Shown: positions 1 through 6,005, numbered from the stretch's first letter. The stretch: 7,836 bases of DNA from Candidatus Desantisiibacteriota bacterium (GCA_016208205.1 JACQYP010000045.1:1-7836); one strand, 5' to 3'. The notes: generated by a model from the sequence alone, not told the origin. A program made the numbers and translations.

Positions 1-1
1 C

Positions 2-199
2 TTTGTATATATTGATAAATGACCCTTTGAAAACACTTATGGTACTCAAAAATGTCAAGCAGAAGCATACTATGACAAATTTTCTTCTTGGGAACCACCC
101 TCCTCCATAGATTCTATGGGAGAGGCTATGCAACGCTCTCATGATAAATATTTTGTGTTTTTGTTTTTTTTACGTGACTTTAGTAGCCTACATAGGGTA
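2..199 (+). pseudogene. Possible coding remnant, unrecognised
   Basis: The frame starting at base 2 reads like protein: it gives FVYIDK, a stop at 20-22, and then an open stretch to the stop at 197-199 that includes AEAYYDKFSSWEPP and SIDSMGEAMQRSHDKYF. The amino-acid mix up to about base 150 is ordinary for a folded protein; after that the T-rich run gives only Phe/Leu. I do not recognise the family. It could be the decayed C-terminus of a gene that lies to the left, with one in-frame stop, or chance. An imperfect hairpin lies within it at 99-125 (CCATAG/CTATGG around an ATT loop). Confidence is low because there is no start, no full domain and no comparison available. Confidence 0.2.
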
Positions 200-203
200 T
201 AAT
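174..203 (+). promoter_or_regulatory. Possible sigma-70 promoter upstream of typA
   Basis: A perfect TATAAT at 198-203 is preceded, 18 bases upstream, by GTGACT (174-179), which matches four of six bases of the -35 consensus. Transcription would start near 210, leaving a leader of about 300 nt before typA. A second TATAAT at 476-481 sits at the right edge of the inverted-repeat element but has no well-spaced -35 box and would start transcription on top of the ribosome binding site, so I favour the upstream one. Confidence 0.35.
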
Positions 204-351
204 ATCCGTTAGTGATGGATTGTTTTTGGAAGACTGAAAAAATGCTGTATAAACTTATCTATATGCTGCCTCAAAATACACTTCAGATCTCTCTTGAAAA
301 TCAAAATTCTCATTAACTCAATCGACTCTTACTAACAACCTATGTTGTTTT

Positions 352-475
352 GTAAGCGTTCAGGTATCAGTCCTCAGATAGATAGGCTGAAGGCTGAAGG
401 CTTTTAGGACACTTCAGCCTTCGGTCTTCAGCCTAAACACCTGAGTAGTTACACTGCTGACACCTGAACGCTTAC
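352..475. repeat. 124-bp MITE-like element with 19-bp terminal inverted repeats
   Basis: The ends GTAAGCGTTCAGGTATCAG (352-370) and its inverted partner at 457-475 match at 18 of 19 positions. Inside are two nested stems: 383-392 with 426-435 (TAGGCTGAAG/CTTCAGCCTA) and 391-399 with 412-420 (AGGCTGAAG/CTTCAGCCT). The element has no coding capacity. It ends 30 bp before the typA start codon, so any transcript from the upstream promoter would carry it as a long foldback. It also holds one copy (441-452, minus orientation) of the 12-base core found four more times in this window, which suggests a dispersed repeat rather than a typA-specific leader. Confidence 0.7.
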
Positions 476-505
476 TATAATTTTAACAAGGAGCAGATTT
501 TAATT

Positions 506-2254
506 ATGGAAATCAGGAATATCGCTATCATTGCCCATGTTGATCATGGCAAAACCTCTTTAACCGATGCCTTGATGCGTCAAACAGGGATGGTTACTGA
601 TGATACTGTGAGCATGGATTCCAATGCCTTAGAGCAAGAGCGAGGCATTACAATCTATTCCAAAAATACCTCGGTTTTTTACAAAGGAACCAAGATTAAT
701 ATTGTAGACACCCCTGGTCATGCAGATTTTAGTTCAGAGGTAGAACGGGTTCTGCGTTCCATTGATTCTGTGCTTTTAGTGGTTGATGCACAGGAAGGAC
801 CAATGCCTCAAACCAAATTTGTCTTAAAAAAAGCACTGTCATTAGGATTAAAACCGATTGTGGTCATTAATAAAATTGACCGGGCATCGGCTCGACCGGA
901 ATGGGTTCATGAAAAGGTTTTAGAGCTTTTCATGGATCTTGGTGCTAATGACGAACAATTGGATTTCGTTACTGTTTATGCAATTGCCAAACAAGGGATT
1001 GCTAAAAAAGAATTAAGCGATGAATCCAGCAATCTTGAGCCACTTCTGGATACGGTTTTAGAAAAAGTTCCACCAATAATAGTCGATGAATCCTTGCCTT
1101 TTGCTCTTCAGGTATTTAACTTAGCCTATGATAATTATCTGGGTCGATTGGGCATAGGCCGCGTTTGGCAGGGGTCGCTTAAAACCGGTGACAAGGTTTG
1201 TATTAAAGAGCACACTGGTGAGACAACCTTTGGCTGTATTACCAAGTTATTTACTTTTGAAGGGTTAACAAAAAAAGAAGCATCATCTGTTGCCGGCGGG
1301 GATATTGTGATGGTGGCCGGTTTGCCAAATATTTACATAGGTGATACAATCTGTATCGATGCAAATCAGGATGCTTTGCCGGCTATTAAGATAGACGAAC
1401 CAGTAATTTCCTTAAACTTTTTGGTTAATAACTCTCCTTTTGCCGGGAAGGATGGAAAATTTGTTACCAGTCGTCAAATCAAGGAGCGATTGGAAAAAGA
1501 ATTAGAAATCAATGTAGGCTTAAAAATAGATTTTTCACCTGTTGAATATTACAAGGTTTATGGCCGTGGCGAATTACATGTTGCTATTCTATTAGAGAAT
1601 ATGCGTCGTGATGGATTTGAGGTTCAGGTTTCCCAGCCACAGGTAGTTTTCAAAGAAATAGATAGTATGCAATATGAACCATTTGAAAAGATAACCATTG
1701 ACTCGCCGCAAGAATCTGTTGGTATTATTATTGAAAAATTATCTAAGCGAAAGGGACAAATGCTGGAAATGCAGCCGGAACAAAAGCATATTCGGCTGGT
1801 TTTTCAAATACCAACCCGTGGATTTTTAGGGTATCGAGGTGAATTTGTTGTAGATACCAAGGGAGAAGGGATTCTGTGCACCGAAGCAATTGGTTTTAAG
1901 CCATATGCCGGTGAAATCGAAAAACACTCCACAGGTTCCATGATTTCCGGAGAAACCGGCAAAGCAACAGCGTATTCTCTTGCCAACCTTCAAAATCGCG
2001 GTGTTTTGTTTATATGGCCAACTGTGGATGTTTACAAGGGACAGGTTATAGGCAATACATCTAAGGGTCATTCTCTGATCGTTAATCCTGTCAAGGGTAA
2101 ACAGCTCAGCAATATGCGGGCTTCAGGCTCAGATATGGCTATTCAATTAATCCCGCCAATGGAATTAACCCTGGAACGCGGATTAGAGATTATAACTGAA
2201 GATGAGTATCTGGAGGTTACACCCAAAAATATTCGCTTGCGCAAGCAAAGGTAG
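506..2254 (+). CDS. typA: Ribosome-associated GTPase TypA/BipA
   Basis: This is a translational GTPase of the EF-G-like TypA/BipA family, which binds the ribosome and is linked in other bacteria to stress and low-temperature growth and to late 50S assembly. Visible motifs are the P-loop AHVDHGKTS (residues 10-18), switch RGITI (46-50), DTPGH (68-72) and NKID (122-125). These are followed by the beta-barrel and EF-G-like domains and the BipA-specific C-terminal domain (roughly residues 475-582, including the GFLGYRGEF region just before it). At 582 residues it is a little shorter than the usual 600-615: it stops at TPKNIRLRKQR where relatives carry about 20 more, mostly basic, residues. The G5 region reads YAIAK (158-162) where the family usually has YASA, so the serine is replaced by isoleucine. 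The start is supported by AAGGAG at 488-493, a rather long 12 bases upstream. It appears monocistronic. Confidence 0.97.
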   Translation: MEIRNIAIIAHVDHGKTSLTDALMRQTGMVTDDTVSMDSNALEQERGITIYSKNTSVFYKGTKINIVDTPGHADFSSEVERVLRSIDSVLLVVDAQEGPMPQTKFVLKKALSLGLKPIVVINKIDRASARPEWVHEKVLELFMDLGANDEQLDFVTVYAIAKQGIAKKELSDESSNLEPLLDTVLEKVPPIIVDESLPFALQVFNLAYDNYLGRLGIGRVWQGSLKTGDKVCIKEHTGETTFGCITKLFTFEGLTKKEASSVAGGDIVMVAGLPNIYIGDTICIDANQDALPAIKIDEPVISLNFLVNNSPFAGKDGKFVTSRQIKERLEKELEINVGLKIDFSPVEYYKVYGRGELHVAILLENMRRDGFEVQVSQPQVVFKEIDSMQYEPFEKITIDSPQESVGIIIEKLSKRKGQMLEMQPEQKHIRLVFQIPTRGFLGYRGEFVVDTKGEGILCTEAIGFKPYAGEIEKHSTGSMISGETGKATAYSLANLQNRGVLFIWPTVDVYKGQVIGNTSKGHSLIVNPVKGKQLSNMRASGSDMAIQLIPPMELTLERGLEIITEDEYLEVTPKNIRLRKQR

Positions 2255-2256
2255 GG

Positions 2257-2339
2257 ACACAGATTAGCCACGAATAGGCACGAATAAAAAGGAAAGCTTG
2301 AAAAAAGAAAAAATCGTGTTCTTCGCGGCTAAGCGGCTA
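2257..2339. repeat. Repeat fragments directly after typA
   Basis: Immediately after the typA stop come the short phrase CACGAATAGGCACGAATAAA (2269-2288), with an internal direct repeat of CACGAATA, and CTTCGCGGCTAAGCGGCTAA (2321-2340). Phrases of this style are, from memory, frequent in intergenic DNA of environmental bacterial genomes, but I cannot search for them. No reading frame or hairpin explains them. No convincing intrinsic terminator for typA is visible here. Confidence 0.4.
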
Positions 2340-2401
2340 ATAACGATTCTCATTTTGAACCGCAGAGACGCAAAGACGCAGAGGAGATATAAAAATAAGC
2401 A

Positions 2402-2608
2402 GTAACTACTCAGCTATAGTTATTCTAAGCATATTGTACCTACTTAGGAGTCAGAACTGCAGAATTCAGGAGTCAGAATAAGAGAACCTGTTCGCATTAC
2501 TCGCAGAGGTAAGCAAGTTATTATTGAACCCTCACCCCGTCCCTCTCCCATGAGGAGAGGGAGAAATGTCTATTCTGAATTCTGACTCCTGAATACCTGA
2601 ATAGTTAC
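2402..2608. repeat. Inner 207-bp inverted-repeat element
   Basis: The ends are GTAACTACTCAG (2402-2413) and CTGAATAGTTAC (2597-2608), inverted with one mismatch. Further in, ATTCAGGAGTCAGAAT (2464-2479) and its perfect 16-bp complement (2579-2594) form a second stem. The phrase AGGAGTCAGAA also occurs as a direct repeat at 2446-2456 and 2468-2478. No transposase is present, so it is non-autonomous at best. The ends are shared with the elements upstream of typA and proA. Confidence 0.65.
2528..2566. repeat. Short REP-like palindrome of the CCCTCACCC type
   Basis: CCCTCACCCCGT is followed by a perfect hairpin: TCCCTCTCC at 2540-2548, loop CATGA, GGAGAGGGA at 2554-2562. The 9-bp GC-rich stem could slow polymerase, but there is no T-run after it, so it is not a standard intrinsic terminator. 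It looks like a separate repeat lying within the 2402-2608 element. Confidence 0.55.
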
Positions 2609-2789
2609 AATAAGCAATATAATAGGACATGGAAATAATGGAAATGTGAAGATCTCAGTGTAAATTTCAATATAAATTCATCTCACTATCCCCAGCTATC
2701 TCCTTTTCTTACATATATTTCTCTGTGTCTCTGTGCCTCTGCGGTGAAAAAAATTATAATGAGAATTGCTGGCGTGGCTAAAAAATATC

Positions 2790-2818
2790 TTGACAATTAA
2801 AGGAAATTATAGTACAAT
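2790..2818 (+). promoter_or_regulatory. Sigma-70-type promoter of tRNA-Phe
   Basis: A perfect TTGACA (2790-2795) is followed after exactly 17 bases by TACAAT (2813-2818). The predicted start near 2825 gives a leader of about 18 nt before the tRNA. This is the strongest promoter-like sequence in the window and fits a highly expressed stable-RNA gene. Confidence 0.85.
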
Positions 2819-2842
2819 CTAAATAAGAAAAAATTTTTTTGT

Positions 2843-2918
<76 letters not shown>

Positions 2919-2978
2919 TTTTTTAATAAGATTTTATCCACAGATTACACAGATTTTCACAGATTAAGAAACTTTTCG

Positions 2979-3286
2979 ACCTGTGCAGTTGAAATTTACT
3001 ACAAAGTACAAGGCAAATGCATTTAATTTAAGTGATGCAGATTGTATTAAAATAGTTAACTATTACTCTAACCGCTTGTGGACTGCAAAATTTATTTCCG
3101 AATGCGGTAGCTTACTTGCTACTGCTTTAGTTAAACGAGGAGTAAAAGCGAAAGCAAGTAAGCTTTCGCACTCCATTCCCTGTCTTCGCAGGGACAAGAA
3201 TTTATCAGTTCATATTGGCAATAATAAGAATAATTATCGCAATTTAGGGTGCGGTTTATCCTGCAATAAATTTCAACTGCACAGGT
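2979..3286. repeat. 308-bp structured element with perfect 20-bp terminal inverted repeats
   Basis: Bases 2979-2998 (ACCTGTGCAGTTGAAATTTA) and 3267-3286 are perfect reverse complements. The core holds compact structure: GGAGT (3139-3143), an AAAA bulge, then GCGAAAGC-AAGTAA-GCTTTCGC (3148-3169) closed by ACTCC (3170-3174). A competing pairing exists between AGCTTACTTGCT (3109-3120) and AGCAAGTAAGCT (3153-3164). A small hairpin TCCCTG/CAGGGA follows at 3177-3194. The right end also forms its own 10-bp hairpin (AAATTTCAAC/GTTGAAATTT, 3268-3294) followed by T residues. A GTG-started frame (2983-3372) runs through it but matches no family and reads across the repeats, so I do not call it a gene. 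It could be a MITE or a structured RNA. Confidence 0.6.
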
Positions 3287-3295
3287 TGAAATTTT

Positions 3296-3354
3296 TTGAC
3301 AGGATTAACATGATTATCCAGATATTAAAACATTATCCTGTTTCATCCAGTAAA
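3296..3354. repeat. Degenerate GACAGGATTAACA-type repeat
   Basis: TTGACAGGATTAACATGATT is followed by ATTATCCTGTTTCATCCAGT (3332-3351), giving an imperfect inverted arrangement of ACAGGAT/ATCCTGT. The bases 3355-3526 that follow show nothing I can assign beyond a 29-codon frame from 3417 with no family resemblance. Confidence 0.35.
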
Positions 3355-3526
3355 TCTTATCTAAATATTTAGTACAGACCTCGTGAATTAGCTTCGAATG
3401 TCAAAGGGTAAATCAATGAAACACAAGGGGTTGCAAGATAATTGGACATTTGGGACTACCAATATATACCATGATATGCTGTATCTTAAGTACTTAGTTA
3501 CTTGAGGTAGCTGCTTTTTGTCTCTT

Positions 3527-3590
3527 TGTCATTTCGAACTACTGTGAGAAATCTTAAGATCCTTCAGTCGAGTACTCCTTCGGGATGACA
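3527..3590. repeat. 64-bp imperfect palindromic repeat beginning and ending TGTCAT/ATGACA
   Basis: The repeat opens TGTCATTTCGAAC and closes CTTCGGGATGACA, an imperfect inversion with a mismatched pair in the middle of each arm. Inside are AAATCTTAAGAT and CCTTCAGTCGAGTACTCCTT. The layout is that of a stand-alone palindromic intergenic repeat. It resembles, from memory, TGTCATTCCGA...TCGGAATGACA repeats common in bacterial genomes. Confidence 0.5.
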
Positions 3591-3681
3591 TTTTTGCAAG
3601 AGAACTGAGTAGTTACAATATTTATTAAATCTGTGAAAATCTGTGTAATCTGTGGATTGAAACAAACCAATAAACAAATAT

Positions 3682-3753
3682 GCCGGCGTAGCTCAGGGGT
3701 AGAGCAACTGATTCGTAATCAGTCGGTCGGAGGTTCAACTCCTCTCGCCGGCT
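3682..3753 (+). tRNA. tRNA-Thr (anticodon CGT)
   Basis: The cloverleaf is complete over 72 nt: acceptor GCCGGCG/CGCCGGC (3682-3688 with 3746-3752), D arm GCTC...GAGC, and anticodon stem ACTGA/TCAGT with loop TTCGTAA, so anticodon CGT at 3714-3716. The T arm is GGAGG-TTCAACT-CCTCT with one G-T pair. The discriminator is T (3753). The CCA end is not encoded (CGC follows), unlike the tRNA-Phe upstream, so the cell must add it. No strong promoter is visible directly upstream. A protein frame that reads RSSGVEQL across it is an artefact of the tRNA sequence. Confidence 0.97.
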
Positions 3754-3834
3754 CGCTTTTAGGGTTTATTACAAATATTTCAACCTATGCAAGCAACTTT
3801 TTAATGCAGAGTTCGCAGAGGTTAAATAATAGTA

Positions 3835-3902
3835 TTTTCTCAATATTTTGAGAAAAGTCAGCAAGTTGGTAATCAATAACAACTGATTACCGGGTACTTT
3901 TC
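3835..3902. repeat. Two overlapping hairpins after tRNA-Thr
   Basis: The first is a perfect 9-bp stem TTTTCTCAA-TATT-TTGAGAAAA (3835-3856). The second is a nested palindrome: GAAAAGT (3852-3858) pairs with ACTTTTC (3896-3902), and inside it GGTAATCA (3868-3875) pairs with TGATTACC (3884-3891). The two share bases 3852-3856, so they are alternative folds. Neither is followed by a proper T-run. The tRNA-Thr transcript may end around here, but this is not clear. Confidence 0.45.
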
Positions 3903-3957
3903 ACCGATAATCGATCACAAGCGTTACTACGATTTATTGAGAAGATACAAATAATCT

Positions 3958-4062
3958 TTATCTCCTCTTGAATCCTCCGCATCTCCTCTGCGTTAACCTA
4001 TTAAGACAGCTATTGTTTCCTTTGTGTCTCTGTGGTGAATTTCTGCTTGCACAGGTCAAAAT
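3958..4062. repeat. Degraded repeat fragments upstream of proA
   Basis: Phrases resembling other repeats in the window lie here in scrambled form: CCTCTGCGTTAACC (3985-3998) and TTTGTGTCTCTGTGGTGAAT (4021-4040) echo the arms of the 2345-2766 structure. GCACAGGT (4049-4056) is shared with the end of the 308-bp element. There is no gene in 3754-4141. No clear promoter for proA is visible in it. Confidence 0.35.
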
Positions 4063-4073
4063 ATATGCAAACC

Positions 4074-4120
4074 GTAACTACTCAGAGGTAGTCAGAATAC
4101 AGAATTTAGGAGTCAGAATG
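4074..4120. repeat. Half-copy of the inverted-repeat element abutting proA
   Basis: GTAACTACTCAG (4074-4085) followed by TTAGGAGTCAGAA (4106-4118) repeats the left end of the 2402-2608 element: the same 12-mer and 13-mer occur at 2402-2413 and 2444-2456. The opposite end is missing. The fragment ends just before the proA ribosome binding site (AAGGAG, 4128-4133). Confidence 0.5.
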
Positions 4121-4141
4121 AAAGAGTAAGGAGAATTCATC

Positions 4142-5389
4142 ATGAATACTATAACCAATATTGCCACAGGAGCCAAACAAGCTTCCAGAAAATTGGCAAA
4201 TTTATCTACAAAGATAAAAAACGATGCCTTGCTGGCTATGGCAAGGGCATTAGAAGAAGCAACTAAGCAAATCATAGAAGAAAACAAAAAGGATTTGACC
4301 TATGCCAGAGAAAAAGGAATACCTGCTGCTTTGATAGACAGGCTTGCCTTAGATGAAAAACGAGTAATGGCTATGGCTGCAGGTTTGAGGGATGTGATTG
4401 CCTTGCCTGACCCTGTTGGAGAGGTTATTTCTATGTCCCGCAGACCAAATGGGCTTCAAATTGGCCGGGTAAGGGTGCCGCTTGGGGTAATTGGTATCAT
4501 CTATGAAGCAAGACCCAATGTTACCGCAGATACTGCCGGGTTATGCCTGAAGTCAGGGAATGCGGTTATCCTGCGCGGCGGGAAAGAGGCGATTAACTCA
4601 AATAAGATCATCGCCGATATTCTTGGCAAGGCAGCTACTGCTGCGGGTATACCCCCAAACAGCATCTCATTGATCGAAGATACAGACCGTCAGGCAGTAC
4701 GGGAACTGGTAAAGTTACATAATTTGGTTGATGTCATCATCCTTCGCGGCGGTAAATCCCTGTTAGAGGCAGTTGGCACAGAGTCATCTGTGCCGATTAT
4801 CAGTCATGGTGAGGGTAATTGCCATGTGTTTGTGGATAGGGATGCTGATTTATCGATGGCAGCAAAGATTGTCTTTAATGCTAAGGTGCAAAGACCCGGG
4901 GTATGCAATGCTGCTGAATCCCTACTTGTGCATAAGGATATTGCTCAGAAATTTTTACCTGAGATGATCAAGCAGCTTAAAAAGGCAGGGGTAGAAATAC
5001 GGGGTTGCCTGAAAACAAAGGGGATTGTCTCGGATATTATTGAGGCAACAGAGGATGATTGGTCCAAGGAATACCTTGGTTTAATCCTTTCAGTAAAGAT
5101 CGTGGATTCATTGGATGAGGCTATTGAGCATATCAATAAATACGGCTCATCCCACTCTGAAGCAATTGTTACCTCGTCATACTCTGGTGCCAGAAGATTC
5201 CTGCAAGAGATAGATGCCGCTGCCGTATATGTCAATGCCTCTACAAGATTTACAGATGGCGGTGAGTTTGGGCTGGGTGCAGAGATGGGCATAAGCACTC
5301 AAAAGCTGCACGCAAGAGGACCAATGGGGCTTGTTGAGCTGACAACACTTAAGTTTATTATCTTTGGGGATGGACAAATCAGGGAGTGA
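4142..5389 (+). CDS. proA: Gamma-glutamyl phosphate reductase (glutamate-5-semialdehyde dehydrogenase)
   Basis: This cytosolic enzyme performs the second step of proline synthesis from glutamate: NADPH-dependent reduction of gamma-glutamyl phosphate to glutamate 5-semialdehyde. The 415 residues span the full family length and form the aldehyde-dehydrogenase-like fold. Family hallmarks are PLGVIGIIYEARPNVT (113-128), LKSGNAVILRGG (136-147), the catalytic cysteine in QRPGVCNAAESLLVH (C255), and the C-terminal QKLHARGPMGLVELTT (387-402) ending in GQIRE. The start is well placed, with AAGGAG at 4128-4133, eight bases upstream. The usual partner proB (glutamate 5-kinase) is not in the window, so the gene seems to be transcribed alone. 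A partial dispersed repeat sits right upstream, and no clear promoter can be seen. Confidence 0.97.
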   Translation: MNTITNIATGAKQASRKLANLSTKIKNDALLAMARALEEATKQIIEENKKDLTYAREKGIPAALIDRLALDEKRVMAMAAGLRDVIALPDPVGEVISMSRRPNGLQIGRVRVPLGVIGIIYEARPNVTADTAGLCLKSGNAVILRGGKEAINSNKIIADILGKAATAAGIPPNSISLIEDTDRQAVRELVKLHNLVDVIILRGGKSLLEAVGTESSVPIISHGEGNCHVFVDRDADLSMAAKIVFNAKVQRPGVCNAAESLLVHKDIAQKFLPEMIKQLKKAGVEIRGCLKTKGIVSDIIEATEDDWSKEYLGLILSVKIVDSLDEAIEHINKYGSSHSEAIVTSSYSGARRFLQEIDAAAVYVNASTRFTDGGEFGLGAEMGISTQKLHARGPMGLVELTTLKFIIFGDGQIRE

Positions 5390-5532
5390 ATCTGGCAGAA
5401 CACCACCGAGAGATCTTGAGAGCAGAAGGAAATAGAGGGTCGCATCTTGAATTGGGAATTGGCATTCTGAAAAGAGATAGTTTGGCAAATCAGAGGAAAA
5501 GAAAAAGACGGCGGAGGGGATCTTTTGCCTAA
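5386..5532 (+). CDS. Possible small basic protein overlapping the proA stop
   Basis: A GTG codon overlaps the proA stop (GTGA, 5386-5389) and opens a 48-codon frame ending at TAA 5530-5532. AGGGA lies directly before the start, too close for a normal ribosome binding site. The product would end in a strongly basic run, QRKRKRRRRGSFA, with a plain helical-looking start. I do not recognise it. The purine-rich DNA alone could produce the basic run, so this may be chance. Confidence 0.15.
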   Translation: MNLAEHHREILRAEGNRGSHLELGIGILKRDSLANQRKRKRRRRGSFA

Positions 5533-5541
5533 CCAATCAAT

Positions 5542-5568
5542 GAAGCGGATTCGCTTCGCTCACCGCTT
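5542..5568. repeat. Short hairpin after proA
   Basis: GAAGCG-GATT-CGCTTC (5542-5557) is a perfect 6-bp stem with a 4-nt loop. It competes with AAGCGG (5543-5548) pairing with CCGCTT (5563-5568). ATTTTATC follows at 5569-5576. It may help to terminate proA transcription together with the next hairpin. Confidence 0.4.
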
Positions 5569-5582
5569 ATTTTATCGTTAGT

Positions 5583-5607
5583 ACGCCAAGCGAAGCTTGG
5601 CGTTTCT
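5583..5607 (+). terminator. Terminator-like hairpin downstream of proA
   Basis: ACGCCAAGC (5583-5591), loop GAA, GCTTGGCGT (5595-5603) form a perfect 9-bp stem, followed by TTCTT after the final T of the stem. The tail is interrupted by C, so termination could be weak. It lies about 195 bp after the proA stop, between convergent transcription units. Confidence 0.5.
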
Positions 5608-5753
5608 TGCAGGGTGAAAGACCTGTCGGGTAAGGTTTAGACACTGTTCTGTAATAGATAGACAAATTTTGATTATGTAACAGCCTGTCGAGTTGTAAAA
5701 AGTAGGGATGCTGACGATACCTTTCCACAAGATATTAAGCAGTTTCTTTAATT
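5608..5753. other. Intergenic stretch between proA and pilT, nothing assigned
   Basis: CCTGTCG appears twice in direct orientation (5630-5636 and about 5684-5690), but no hairpin or terminator for the minus-strand pil genes is evident. Its sequence shows no coding frame on either strand. It might contain an insertion-sequence remnant, which I cannot name. Confidence 0.3.
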
Positions 5754-6005
5754 TCAATAAAACCTCTGTCCCATACCCCTTGGTGCATCTCCAATAGGTC
5801 TTTGCCCTGTCTGAGGCTGGCTATACTTAGAAGCACCTGCACCCACACCCGGTGACGGCTGTGCCCTTTCAAACCCACTCTTATCAATAGCAAATCTGAA
5901 GGCATCCTCTGAGGATATCTTGCGTTGCATGACTAAGTTTCGCAGGGTTTGGTCCATGCTCTGCATCCCATCCCCGCAGGGTTTGGTCCATGCTCTGCAT
6001 CCCAT
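5754..6005 (-). pseudogene. pilT: Displaced C-terminal coding tail of pilT
   Basis: This minus-strand frame begins inside the 34-bp duplication and continues with MDQTLRNLVMQRKISSEDAF, the expected continuation of PilT helices after GMQSMDQTLR. It then gives an extra Gly/Pro/Gln-rich tail (ERAQPSPGVGAGASKYSQPQ...) ending GMGQRFY at TGA 5754-5756. It is the original 3' end of pilT, now one frame away from the body. With one duplicate copy removed, the whole gene is 385 codons including stop. It is not likely to be an independent gene. Confidence 0.85.

Larger units (their letters stand above)
2345..2766. repeat. Outer inverted repeat of a nested repeat structure
   Basis: The left arm has ATTCTCATT (2346-2354) followed by ACCGCAGAG (2359-2367) and then GACGCAAAGACGCAGAG. 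The right arm has the complements in reverse order: CTCTGTGTCTCTGTG, then CTCTGCGGT (2737-2745) and AATGAGAAT (2758-2766). The two arms are thus imperfect inverted copies about 50 bp long. Between them sits a second, independent inverted-repeat element (2402-2608). The interval 2609-2720 is AT-rich and shows nothing I can assign. There is no protein gene in this 420-bp stretch. Confidence 0.6.
2936..3657. repeat. 722-bp interval bounded by a perfect 30-bp inverted repeat
   Basis: Bases 2936-2965 and 3628-3657 are exact reverse complements over 30 bp. Each arm is itself built from three variants of the phrase ACAGATT (ACAGATTACACAGATTTTCA on the left arm). The interval starts 17 bp after tRNA-Phe and ends 24 bp before tRNA-Thr. 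It contains a 308-bp structured element (2979-3286), a degenerate GACAGGATTAACA-type repeat, a palindromic TGTCAT repeat (3527-3590) and one copy of the 12-base core (3605-3616). It has no credible protein gene and no transposase. It could be a composite of insertions that separated two formerly adjacent tRNA genes. Confidence 0.65.

Noticed and set aside
352..475. Riboswitch or attenuator leader for typA
   Set aside because: The structure is explained by terminal inverted repeats and shares a core with other dispersed copies; there is no terminator with a T-run and no known aptamer motif.
1804..2071. Minus-strand frames inside typA
   Set aside because: They are antisense to a well-conserved gene and have no independent family resemblance.
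2983..3372. 129-codon GTG-started frame between the tRNAs
   Set aside because: It begins inside one terminal inverted repeat, reads through the other and through hairpins, has no recognisable domain and has no ribosome binding site.
2936..3657. CRISPR array built from ACAGATT units
   Set aside because: The units are short, only three per arm, without spacers, and the two arms are inverted rather than direct.
3633..3851. 72-codon frame covering tRNA-Thr
   Set aside because: Its middle is simply the tRNA sequence translated (RSSGVEQL and so on), a well-known artefact.
3853..3902. Rho-independent terminator for tRNA-Thr
   Set aside because: The nested hairpin is not followed by a T-run and lies about 100 bp after the tRNA.
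4945..5536. Minus-strand frames inside and after proA
   Set aside because: They are antisense to conserved proA codons; the piece beyond the proA stop is not protein-like.
5884..5974. Programmed ribosomal frameshift in pilT
   Set aside because: The shift is fully explained by the exact 34-bp duplication; no slippery heptamer with a downstream structure is needed.
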